Positions 21,975 to 32,784 of a stretch of DNA of 64,000 nt are shown here, piece by piece. The DNA is taken from contig MCGE01000009.1 of NCBI GenBank assembly GCA_002105175.1, positions 1,178,001 through 1,242,000 of the forward strand, in the 5' to 3' direction. The DNA is from Absidia repens. Lineage: Eukaryota > Mucoromycota > Mucoromycetes > Mucorales > Cunninghamellaceae. Every line of letters starts with the position of its first letter. The stretch's first letter is position 1. The position numbers and the translations under genes were made by a program. The notes below the pieces were generated by a model. It was not told the origin of the DNA and did no database searches. It saw only the letters and a program-made list of their open reading frames with translations.

Positions 21975-23170
21975 AAAAATAAATGCTCTGGCGCGCAGCT
22001 TGAGCTTTTGGAAATCTTCCAACTTATTGAGTGTCAGAGTTTTTTTTGTTGAAGTGTGGGGTTTTATGGGAAGGGATTAGAGTCTCCGCCATTTTGCACT
22101 AGGTCTGTAGCCCCTTGGGGCTCAACCGTCGTGCTCAGCGTGTCGTCAATGGGTATTTATTTTGTATGTTGAAATAATATCTCACTTGAAAAGTTAGCGT
22201 TTGATTATGTAGAGGTGGACATTTCATGGTCGCAACTATTAGTTTTCAATTAGATCATTTCAAATTACATTGTACATATATAAATAGCAATGAAAAAAAA
22301 AAAATTATTCTTCAACAATTTTCAATTGTGGCTCCCCCAAGAACTATAAGAACTCTTTATTTGTCTCCAACAACATGGACAAAAGCAATAGCAGCAAAGA
22401 AGGAAAACGAAGCAATAACAGCAGCAGAAGTTATTCCAGAGGAAGAGATACCGGATGTTTTTATCATGATATATCCCGGTATTGGGAACGCAACAGATGC
22501 TTTTCCCGAAAAACCCCCCCCCTTGCATTTGCGATTCATGTGAATGTTACATGGACAATTCTTACACCAACGTTCACTGCGTGCTACAGCTGGTAAAGGA
22601 TGCTCTGTTACCGGTCACTTGCGAGGTCTGTCACTTGGCCATAGTCAACAAAGTAGACCATCGTAACTGACTTTCCATTGGAGGAAAAAACAAATTACTC
22701 GAATTGTGTTTGACTAAAGAGCACTACGGTAATTATGGCTGTTGCCCATTCATTCAATTTTTATTTACATTTCCCCTGATTTGACATAAAAAAAAAGCTG
22801 GGTGATTCAGGCTCCGCATTTTGCTTTATATTTTTTTTCCTCTCTTTTTTTTTCTTTCTTTTTTTTTCCTCCATCGAAGTCTAAATAATATGCTGGCAAG
22901 GCTCATTGGGGTACTGGTGATCTAGGGTTAGAGTTAGAACTTGAATTAGGGGGCGTTTTCAAAAATGCAAAACAAACATCATGGGGAAACCCTTTCATTT
23001 TTGGATTTTAGGATTTTGACCACCATTAGAATAGTCTACATCTTAGAACAGTGTTAGGGAACCTTTATTATGTTACCATAGTACTCGTTGTTATAGTTTA
23101 TATCTACATTTTGAATTAAATATGTGTCTTTTTACCCTTGGTCTCTTTCATGTGTTTAATTGTCATGTTG
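21975..23170 (+). repeat. Composite dispersed repeat (hairpin module + core)
   Basis: The 5' module (about 21975-22210) matches 55185-55430 and carries CTCTGGCGC, GCTTTTGGAAATC, CCCTTGGGGC and GCTCAGCGTGTCGTCAATGGG. The 3' module (about 22680-23170) matches 55440-55880, including GGCTCCGCATTTTGCTT, CATCATGGGGAAACCCTTTC and the TTGAATTAAATATGTG block. Between them this copy has an extra segment absent from the other copy. Confidence 0.7.
22226..22670 (+). pseudogene. Possible small Cys-rich gene or gene fragment inside a repeat
   Basis: Two overlapping frames meet at a run of C (about 22513-22522). The first frame (22226-22543) encodes an acidic stretch ending FPEKPPP. The second (22482-22670) encodes two CxxC-type pairs, CDSCECY and CEVCHLAI, about 30 residues apart, as in a zinc ribbon. 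A length change in the C run would join them. The segment is absent from the otherwise matching repeat copy at 55 kb, so it looks inserted. Function unknown; it may be a captured fragment. Confidence 0.25.
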
Positions 23171-24579
23171 AATGGGCATGGTATACGTGGGTGTAAAAAA
23201 ATTCTGGTGTGTGTGTGTGTGAGAAAAAGAGTGGTTTGATGAAGACAACTTCTCTACACTTTTTATGTTTGTGCGTTATTGTGAGTTGAAGGGAAAATAG
23301 GCAAGGGTTTGGATGAAAAAATGTCACTGCAGTGTTCTATAGAGTGGTAATGATGGGAGTTGATTCTCCAGCGGAAAATGGCGCTTTATTTCAAATTTTC
23401 AAAAAGCTGACATTTGGCATGATTGACTCCCTATTGTTATATTATCAAATGAAATGGAACTTGTTATCAAGTATTGTGAAACTTTTGGATGATTCTTTAT
23501 TTCTATTCAAATGTATTGTCTTATTTACTGTATACTAATGTGATGGTATGTGGGCATGTAAAAAAAAATAGGGGTGATGAATATGATAGGAATTTGTGTA
23601 GCGGGTGATTCGGGGTCTGAATTACGTATTATCGAATGATCGCATGTGCATGAACTAAGGTATAGGAATAAGTGTAGGGATAAATATATATATCTGAAAA
23701 GATGTACGGTAGAAGGATAGATGGATGATAGATGAGTATGTTTGTATACAACCCCTGCAAAAAATTATGTCCAGTGATCACGACTAACATTGCCACCTAA
23801 GGGCGTACATTTAGCCCAGAAATGCGCCCTAAAATTAAAATATTGAAAATTTTCGTTTTTTTTTTTTTTGGCCTAAGTTGACCCTGTATAAATTTGGAAA
23901 AATTGAATATATGTTGTGGACCATTTTTCGTCAACCGAAGGTCTCTTTTTGCGGCCAATTTGACGATATAGTTTTCTTTTGTTAGAGGGGAATAAGTTAA
24001 AAAAGAAGTTCTAATTGTGGATATGGTGAGGGTACCGATTGGAGAGAAAATGAAATACAGGATTGGAAGAAAACAATTAAAAAGCAGCGATAAGTTGGTA
24101 ACTTTCGGAGTATGTGTACGATGAGGCACCGATTGCATAAAAGACGAAATTGGGGCTAGGATTGGATGAAAAATGTTCAAGTTCAGCTAATTTTCTCCAG
24201 ACCATTTCATTTTTCTTTTATAAATTAAAAGATGAGGCTTTATTGTATTCCTAGTTCCTGACTAACAATATATATATCAAAGTATCTATATCGTCATCAT
24301 TTGTGTGTCCGCCTTATCACTTTATTTTGTTTTTACCCCTGAATTCTCCACTTATTCTCACACTTGTTCATTTTACACATCCGATTGCACACTGCCCCAA
24401 CTATCCACGGCCTCAAATATCTTCATTTTCTTATAAAAAGACTTGCCATTTTACTAAATAAACGCCATATCAATTGTATCACTTATTTTCTACATTTGTT
24501 TATTTTATTATCACAACCACTTCGGTGTGTGTTGAAAAAGAAATATAAGATAATATTTAGGTGTAAAAAATGTTAATTC

Positions 24580-24965
24580 AGGCTCCGCGCCCATGATTTC
24601 TAATTTTTTGGGCTCCAATTTTTTTTTTGTTCCTCTTTTCCTTTCTTCCTTCTTTTTCCTTCATAAAAGTCTGATTGATATGATATCAAGGCTCATTGGG
24701 ATACTGGTGATCTAGTATTGGTGCTAGAACTTGAATTAGAGGCATTTTCAAAAATGCAAAACAAACATCATGAGGGAACCCTTTCATTTTGGATTTGTGA
24801 TTTCTTAACTTCCACTAGATTAGCCTTCATTGTAGAGTAGCCGTTAGCTTAGGTTAGTGTTAGTTGTTATAGTAGTTTACACTGTATACATATATGAAAT
24901 AAACACATCTTGTAGTTTTACCGTTAATATCTTTGATGCCTTTATTGTCTCGTTGAATGGGCAAA
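24580..24965 (+). repeat. Dispersed repeat core copy
   Basis: Shares GGCTCCGCGCCCATG, the pyrimidine tract, TACTGGTGATCTAG, GAACTTGAATTAG, CATCATGAGGGAACCCTTTCATTTTGG and an AATAAACACATCTTG block with the copies at about 22790, 55530 and 56480. Confidence 0.65.
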
Positions 24966-25969
24966 AGTGAAATCCAGTATGTGTGTGTGTGTATTTTAGG
25001 GCGTTGGAAGAAGGGCATGTGGTCGTGTAAAAAAAAAAAAAAAATCTACAGAATAGTTTGTTTGTCTTCTCTGTATTCCGCGCTTGTGTGGATTATATAG
25101 AATAGCAATGGTAGGGTTAGTATTAATGCAAATTGTTCAGGGGCAGGGTTAAATACTGGTGACCCAATAGGAAAAAGAAAATTGCGGTGATATTGATGTA
25201 GAAATGTCAGTGGACCGATATTGCAAAGTCATAGACGTCAAAGTTCGATAAGAATGCTTTTTGTCTGTAAAAAAAATAAAAAAGCAAAAAAATAACTACA
25301 GCGTATTTTATCGCTGCATTTCACACTATATAAAGTACAATGGTGTGTATAGTATATGCTGATTACAATTTCGTGAAAATATTGGCTGTGGTGACAGAAA
25401 AGGGAAATAAAAATAGCGGCGACATTGAAATTGTGATGAGAGTGGAGAAATGGAAGGATATTTCAAAGTTATAGATCTTTATCTTAGATCAACGATTTTA
25501 GTTAAGCTTTTACTCTCTCTCTCTTTAATAGAGGGACAAAATGTGTGTACTTTGTCGAAATCAATGTCTGAGAAATATACTGTGAAGCGTTGTGGAATGA
25601 ATGTGAGAAAGGATGTTTGTACTGCATTAGAGGAGGATATGACTTCCATTGAATAGAAAATAAAATTGAGATAATGTATATAATATACCGTATAAATAAA
25701 TATATATGTATATATGTCAAAATCATTGAGATACTCCATCAAGACACATAAAATGGACATGTACATATATGGAAATGATATCCAATCAGACTACAATATA
25801 ACACATAAAATAAACATGCACACATATAAAAATGATATTCAATCAAGACAATATTAAGACGAATGAAATCGTGGAAGTTGAATTTTTTATTTTTTCAAAA
25901 CAACCTATTTCATCATACTCTAAACTGCACTATTATATACTATTCTATAAGATGATATAGTCTACTACA

Positions 25970-27551
25970 CTAAACTATTGGTGACGGTTCAATCATGGGT
26001 TCCAGTTCCTGTAGTTTTCTTGTCCTTTCACAAGCACAGATTCCTGTGCCACCATTCTTTGTCAGGTGTTTTCCCAATTGACAATCGTCACAACAAAACG
26101 ACACCTCATTCGTATTTAGTCGACATGTATCACAGTGTAAGACCAGCAAGTGACAGTGTTCCGATTGGCATTTTTGATAAGTATCCCAGGGTTTTCGGCA
26201 TTCTTGACAATGACTGATGATATTTGTAGAGTTGGCGATAGATGACGATGATTGCTGTGATAGACCCATTCCTTGTCTTGCATCAAATACATAGTTTTTA
26301 CCTTGCCACAGTGGATCCACTTCCGGATGCTGCTCAACCCAATTCAAATATTGATGAATCCCACCGTCTAGCATATATATTTGAGTATCTGCTGATAATG
26401 CTTGTCGGAGATAAGCCGTTGCTTTTTCACATCGTATTCCCCTGATTTCGAAATATAATAAAACATAAAAATAAAAGCCCAGTGAGTTTCATCGTTTATA
26501 TCAAGTATTCAAGCAATTACTTACCCAGTACAATATGTCAAGATGGTCTTTCCATCTAGCGACTGACGATGGTGGTCGACATAGGAAGGAAACACGCTAA
26601 ATTTCCTTATGGGAGGAGTGACTGAGTTCTTGAATTGTCCAATCTTGCTTTCATAATAGTTGCGAGTATCTAATAGTACCATTTCCTGTTTTGTTGCAGC
26701 TGACTGTTGTCGCTGTTGCTGTTGCTGTGGTTCAGAAGCCTTGGTTGCCATTTGATGAAATTCAGATGGTGATAGTTTATGTTGCTGGTGATCTTCTTGT
26801 GTCAAACGATGCAAGGTAATGGAAGATTGGCGCAAAGGGCAGATTTCGTCCACCGTTTTGATTGACAGGTTATCCGAGAACACATGCCGACAGCCCATAG
26901 ATGGTTTGAAGAATTCGTCCCGTGATTTACCAATGCCAGAAGACAATAGCGTTTGTTGTAATTGATGTGAATACCAATCCATATAAGCATCCACCGAAGA
27001 CATGGTACCAGCCAAAGTTACATTCAGACCTTCGTTTGCAATTCGGACTTTCCCTGTCAAATCCCAACCAGCAGGCCCGCATTTTTCAACGTGCAGTTTT
27101 GCCACCGCCTCTGGGTCATCCACTTGCACGTATTGATAAAATAGAATTACTCGGTGTTCGGTTTGATTGCAGTCGCATTGAATGTGAATCGGATCCGAGG
27201 TGCCCTGTTGCCGTTGAGAGCAAAGAAAAAAAATTAGAATATAGAAAATCTATAGCATATAGTGCCTCGTTTGTAGTTTACCTTTTCGGACCTTCGTTTG
27301 GTCAATGGCGATGACTGGAGTCGGTTGAGCTTTTTTTGTTGGTCAGTATTGGCTAATTGACTCTCCAAATGTATAAGTTCTTGATCATGGAAGGCTTGAA
27401 TGTGTCGTCCAAGTGATGCTTTATCGTCATAAAGAGTGTTGCAGCAAGACCACTGTTGTTGTTGTTGTTGTTGCTGATCATCATAGCTGATACGTTTTTC
27501 ATAATAGAAATGTCTAAGTGCCTGTCGTTTGTATTTTCTATTGGGTATCAT
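25970..27551 (-). CDS. Rhodanese-domain protein, TSTD2 / TrhO (YceA, UPF0176) type
   Basis: Three exons (27282-27551, 26525-27204, 25970-26441) join in frame to 473 residues. The N-terminus has a Gln run and one C2H2 finger (CCNTLYDDKASLGRHIQAFH). The middle contains an acylphosphatase-like part (VRIANEGLNVTLAGT) and SRDEFFKPSMGCRHVFSDNLSIK. The rhodanese domain follows, with VLLDTRNYYESKIGQF and the active-site loop YCTGGIRCEK, whose first Cys is the catalytic residue. A C-terminal Cys-rich module (CQECRKPWDTYQKC, CDTC, CCDDC) probably binds zinc. Bacterial members (TrhO) hydroxylate wobble uridine in tRNA. Eukaryotic TSTD2 shares the core; its function is less clear, so tRNA modification is an inference here. 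Confidence 0.88.
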
Positions 27552-28002
27552 TTCAAAATTCTAAAAAAGCAGAAACAAAAAGAGTATTCCAAAAAAAAAA
27601 AAAAAAAAAACGTGTGGAAACTTTGAAACACCGCTTACTCGCAGTACCCAGCCTACCTTAAAGTTGGAAGCGGCAAAAACTCATTGATCCCCCTCTTTCC
27701 TCGCACCGGTAAAAATCATACCCAACATACACATTGAAGAATATCACTTACTACCTTCTATCCATCCATCCATCCTTCCATCCATCCTCCCTCCCTTTTA
27801 ATATATCTACTTTTTTTATGTATCATATATCTTACTATTTTTTCCCATTATTTTTGTATGCATATAGGACGTACGTTCAAATCAGGCAATACATGACATA
27901 CCGAACACAATTCAGACGATATAATGGATGGATGATGACATCGGCTCAGACATACTTGATTCCCATCTCACACTTTTACTTTTGTCTTTTTTTGTAGAAA
28001 TC
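27552..28002 (+). promoter_or_regulatory. Promoter and 5' UTR of eS10, possible 5' UTR intron
   Basis: The 451 bases hold A and T tracts and a CATC-repeat stretch (27760-27790). A donor-like GTACGT near 27871 and TTTTTTTGTAG ending five bases before the ATG suggest an intron in the 5' UTR, common in fungal ribosomal protein genes. Not proven by sequence alone. Confidence 0.3.
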
Positions 28003-28769
28003 ATGCTTATTTCCAAGGAAAACCGAAAGGCTATTTATGAAACTCTTTTCAAGGGTAAGCCTAAGACACATACAATATAACTCATTAGCAGAGACAACGA
28101 TAATTAACTACTTTATTTTGATATGTAAATAGATGGTGCCTTGGTCGCTGCCAAGGACTTCAACCTCCCAAGCATCCTGAAATTGATGTACCCAACTTGG
28201 AAGTGATCAAGTCCATGCAATCTTTGACCTCCAAGGGTTTCGTCAAGACCCAATTCTCGTGGCAATTCTATTACTACACCCTCACTGATGAAGGTATCGA
28301 CTATCTCCGTGAATGTAAGTACAAAATGTCTCCATTGTCTCCCCTATATTTAGCATGCTAGAACTCAAAACATATTTCTTTGTATTGTTAAATAGTCCTC
28401 AACTTGCCCACCGAAATTGTTCCTGCTACCTTGAAGAAGGCCGCTCGCCCTGCTGCTCCTCGTCGTGCTTGTAAGTGGAATTAACTCTATACTACAACAG
28501 GATATAAGACTAACGTTTTTTTTTTTTTTTTCTCGGGCGGAAATTGTGTAGTCGGTGAAGGTCGTGAAGGTGGTCGTGGTCCTCGTGGTGACCGTGATGA
28601 TTATCGTCGCAAGGAAGGCGCTTCTGGTGACTTCAAGCCCGAGTTCCGTGGTGGATTCGGTAAGTTGGTGAAATAGTACTATGAAATTGGGTGTGCCTAG
28701 ATATGATTGATTGATTGACTTGACTCTTTATTTTGCTTCTACCCCATAGGACGTGGTCGTCGCGAATAA
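28003..28769 (+). CDS. 40S ribosomal protein eS10 (S10), one base missing in exon 2
   Basis: A small-subunit ribosomal protein on the beak of the 40S. Exons are 28003-28054, 28133-28314, 28396-28470, 28552-28659 and 28750-28769. The expected eS10 pattern is clear: [16 protein letters not shown], then [12 protein letters not shown], a [14 protein letters not shown] block, [19 protein letters not shown] and a Gly/Arg-rich tail ending FGRGRRE. In exon 2 the as-read frame ends early; one extra C in CCC at 28167-28169 restores the family sequence and a 145-residue protein. As eS10 is a core ribosomal protein, a base-calling deletion is the best explanation unless another copy exists. Confidence 0.92.
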
Positions 28770-29233
28770 ATCTATACATAGTTTAGCTTAAGTTTTGTCT
28801 TCTTTACTATCATCAATAAAATTTGATTTGATCTTTTTTCAAATGATAGTTTGTTTTGTTTTTGTTTTTTGTTTTTTTGTCAGAGGTTGGAGCGTATATG
28901 TGTATGAGTTGTGAAGATTACAATATAGGCAAAGGTGTGCATAGAAAAATACTGTGGGGACAACATTTCACTTGCTCATGCATTAATGATGACGATGATG
29001 ACCTGATGAAATACAATGCCAGCGATTGACGCAGATTCAACAAAAAAAAAAAAAGAGAGACATGTCAATGGATATGAGATATGCGACACAACAATAACAA
29101 AATAATGATTAAAACATGGATTTTTTATTTGTTTGACAACAACAGCGAAAAAAAAAAAGAATATGTACAGGTACAACAATGTAAATAAATAAAAAAGGGT
29201 ATATATATGATGTCAATTGTAAAGAAGGGAGGT
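28770..29233. other. Short convergent intergenic region
   Basis: The 464 bases between the ends of eS10 and the MFS gene contain AATAAA at 28815 and T/A runs; nothing else is seen. Confidence 0.5.
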
Positions 29234-29488
29234 TTAACACCAACCCAAAGTCAAAGAGGCACTAAATGGTATCAAAAGAAGGGTAAAGAAATAAATTGAT
29301 TGGAAAGACCATCCTAACGTAACTAGCCAGCCCATCAATAGACTTCCAAAAGCTGGTCCAAAACTACTATACAGTGCGGACATTTTTCCCCGTAGCATCA
29401 TTCGATCTTGACAAGAAGTCAGGTATAGCAGATCCACCTGACATGAAGCTGTAAGCCAGATCATTTGAATAGTGCTACCTATAGGCAG

Positions 29489-29540
<52 letters not shown>

Positions 29541-31211
29541 AAATAAAATAAAATAAAAAAAAGACCAAAAAATGTCAGTATGAGCATTCTCACCGGGAAA
29601 AAAGTTGATGGTAGTATTGAGACTTACTTTGGGTAACATGTAATATAAAGAGACAGAATAAAGACCACCAATGCTGTTCTTGACCGGAAGGTAGCCAAAG
29701 GTAAACAAAGACACACATCATGAGAATCAAATGGGCCACCAAAGCACAATTCCGCAGAGGGAACCTTTCCAATGTTAAAGGGGCATAGTGACTAATAACC
29801 ATATCCGATAGACAGCCAATCAGTATCATCAGACCCACTGTGTGCATAGGCAAATTGAAGTAGTCGTAATATATCAATGGGGCCCAGAGAATCATTGGTG
29901 CATAGACTAACCCCAAAATGAAGCAGTTGGACATGATCAGTAAATAAGATTGTTCCATGTGATTTGCGTTGTCTTCCGCGTCATCCTTGCTATTTCCTTG
30001 ATATTGCGCATTGTTTTCTAAATCAACCGATTGGTGAATCTGTACCTGTTGCTGCTGGTTGTGCTGATGCTGGTGCTGGTGCTGGGGTTGATGATGACGG
30101 GATGGAGGTGGAGGTGGTTCTGATGCTGGGTGGAAGGATTCAGGTCGGAATCGGGGAAATATACTGATCAAGACAATCATTGGGATGTCGCCAGGTGGAA
30201 ATGGTAGTAGAGCCAAGGACATTGACATGAATGTTGTATCTGATAAAGATGGAGCCGCTGTAACTGAATCCGATATGGTTGAATTATTGTTGATATAAAT
30301 GCCATCGCTTCTATCAATGCTATTGTAGTGAGAAGATGGAAGTGGAGATCGTGGAGATTGAGGTGATAGTGGTGATAAAGAGGAAGAGTGAGCCATGGTT
30401 GATGAATAGCCACCATCGGAAGAATCGGATTGTAAAGGAGTTGGTGGTTGAGGCACGCATATGAGATAGGCGTAAACTGGAAAGTACTATTGTCTAATAA
30501 ATAATCCATACTATTGGTTTTGTTCGTTTTGTTAGAGAGAATACTTGGAGCACGTGGCGGCGTTGATGGTATTTGCTGTAACATGTTGATATCTTCTTCA
30601 GAGATGTGAGATAAATGATCACCGAAAAGACTGTATGGCTTATAAGAGGAGTAATAGTAAGGTGACGTGGTAGCGGATTCAAAAAGAGGTGAAGTTGCCG
30701 TTGCGGCAATATTTTCGTCCGCATGTATTGATTCATTGTATAAGTGAGAAATTTGTTCGTCGTGACTATTTCTTCTGTCAGTAATATGGTGATGATGATG
30801 GTGATGATGATGATGGTGGATATAAAGTCGTTGGGGTTGATGAGGGTTGATATGATCATCAACGTAGTACTGGGGGGAAAGAGGTGGTTTCGACAATAGA
30901 GGTGAGGTTTCCATAAAATGTTCATCTGGTTGCACTCCAAGAAGTACTGGGTCCGCAGGCTGTACAGTTGTAGATAATGACAGTAAAAACTGAGCTGCGC
31001 ATCCAATCACCACTGTTCCCATCAAGGTATCAAAGTCATGGTCGTCGTCCAAAAAGCATCCAATACCCAAGGCTGTAATTCCCAAGCTGAGTTTTCCCCA
31101 ACGCCTTTCGGATTCTATTCAATTGATAATGCATAATGGATATAAAAAAGGAAATTAAGTAATAATTTAGTAAACATGTATGTCCCTAAAAAGAATCTTC
31201 CAAATCTCAAC

Positions 31212-31242
<31 letters not shown>

Positions 31243-31677
31243 AGGAAAGTCCGGTCGTATTTTAATTGCAAAAAACTTACCATAAAGTAGTCTGTGGTCA
31301 CCTAATATTTTAATAATAGCACTATCAATCAAGCAGCCTAAAGGTTGAAAAAACCATCCATCCAATATCATGCAAAGGATAGCAGCAGGCCAGGATAACC
31401 AAGTGTCAGGAGGAATTGACAATAATAGCACCAAACTTGCTGCACCAAGAGCTGTCAATAAACTTGTCAACACACCATGAAGTACAGGCTCCCTTTGGTC
31501 TACCCATGCTGTCCAAAAACCACACGCAACTGTTCGTGTTGTTAAAGCAATCGAAAGAAGAATGGATATTCGATAGTAATTGAAATGAAGTAGATGGAAG
31601 AAGTATAATGGCAAGAAGACATGAACACTAGTTGCCACTCCGTAAGCAATTGTTAAAAACTTCGGCCAAAATAACAT
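29234..31677 (-). CDS. MFS_1-like membrane transporter with large central loop, one base missing
   Basis: Three exons (31281-31677, 29628-31114, 29234-29478). The N-terminal half has about six hydrophobic segments and the family signature DSAIIKILGDHRLLYG joined to ESERRWGKLSLGI across the first intron, typical of the MFS_1-like group (PF12832-type). A very long central loop of about 300 residues is rich in His, Ser, Pro and Gln. The C-terminal half has about six more segments ending GWSFQSIYFFTLLLIPFSASLTLGWC. The substrate is unknown. The joined exon length is one base short of a multiple of three, and the frame changes near 30446-30475 in the loop; a missing base fits. The second intron (29479-29627) contains a T run directly followed by an A run of about 45 bases. 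Confidence 0.75.
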
Positions 31678-32784
31678 GATAGTAGTATGATGTAAAAATG
31701 TGGCAAGAGAGAAAGAAAGAAATGAAGAAATAAAATCATTATTATTGTGGGAGGCGGTATTTTAAATTTTATCATCGGGCACCCCTTGATTCCAGGAAAG
31801 AAACAAAATCATTTAAGGGGTAAAGACGATCTCAAACATTCTATGACCTCATCCAACCAGAGAGCACAGCACAATTGACGATGTAGCCAATGATTAATTA
31901 ATAAAAAACTGATAAAGCTTATTGAGCCTTAAAACTACAGTAAATGAAAGATGGTGACAGAAGAAGAAACCCAAGTGAGCATTCCAGTAGTTGTTAGAGG
32001 CTGAAAGATACTTTATTAAAATGCTGGAGGAGGGTATCGACTAGGATCTTGTCATCGTGCACTATGGCTTGCTTTTTTTTTTTTTATCTTGGTTTATGGT
32101 AGCGGTAAGAGATCATTATCAAATACTTGTTTACTTGACGAAGGCGCAATGATACACAGAAAGAGAAGTAACCAGAGGTGGATATTAACTGAATAGGTTA
32201 GTTCTTTAGAAGTTAAAATGATGTGTGTTAAAAAATAGTAAGAATCGATACAGCGTAATTTCAATCCTTTTTATACCTGATTTCATCAAAAACAACCCTT
32301 TAACAGCCACCCCCTCTGACATCCCGTAAATCGATCTTTTCACGTGTTAGAATGTTTTGGAATTGACTATAAAACAAATATTATTCTGAGTTGGATGATA
32401 GAAATAGCAATCGGCTAAATATATTGTATGAAAAATTCAAATAGAACTGGATTCATGCTCAAAATATATATGTATTTATTTTGTGGTACCTCATAATTCA
32501 TCTATTACCATATCATACCTATCTATACAACACGCACACACACACATATATATATATAAAGAAAGTAGTGTATTTCCATCTAAATAGCATACATCAATAT
32601 CATTTTTTTTTTTTTGGAGACAATAAAGGGAATAATGTGTTTTTTTATTTTCAATAAACAATCATCATACGCTAATCTATATATAAATAATCTACAGACT
32701 AACTAAACATGAAGGAAGGGATAATACAATGTAACTTATATCACAGATCTCACAAGGAATCAATACTGAGGGACCGAAGTAAGT
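31678..32784. other. Intergenic region with CA/TA microsatellite
   Basis: Upstream region of the MFS gene and downstream region of Ski3. A CA-then-TA microsatellite is at about 32530-32560 and AATAAA-like signals near 32640-32660 (either strand). No gene recognised. Confidence 0.5.

Larger units (their letters stand above)
21691..25969. other. Repeat-rich gap of 4.3 kb
   Basis: Contains a composite + strand repeat at about 21975-23170 (GC-rich hairpin module, a roughly 450-base extra segment, then the dispersed repeat) and another dispersed copy at about 24580-24965. GT microsatellites occur near 23210 and 24980. A TACAACCCCTGCAAAA sequence at about 23747-23762 resembles a Tc1-type transposon end. 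No host gene was recognised. Confidence 0.6.

Noticed and set aside
23797..24180. Reverse frame of 127 codons
   Set aside because: No recognisable domain, low-complexity composition, no splice or promoter context; probably chance in AT-rich DNA.
30494..31006. Reverse frame of 170 codons within the MFS gene
   Set aside because: A shadow of the His/Ser-rich loop exon in another frame.
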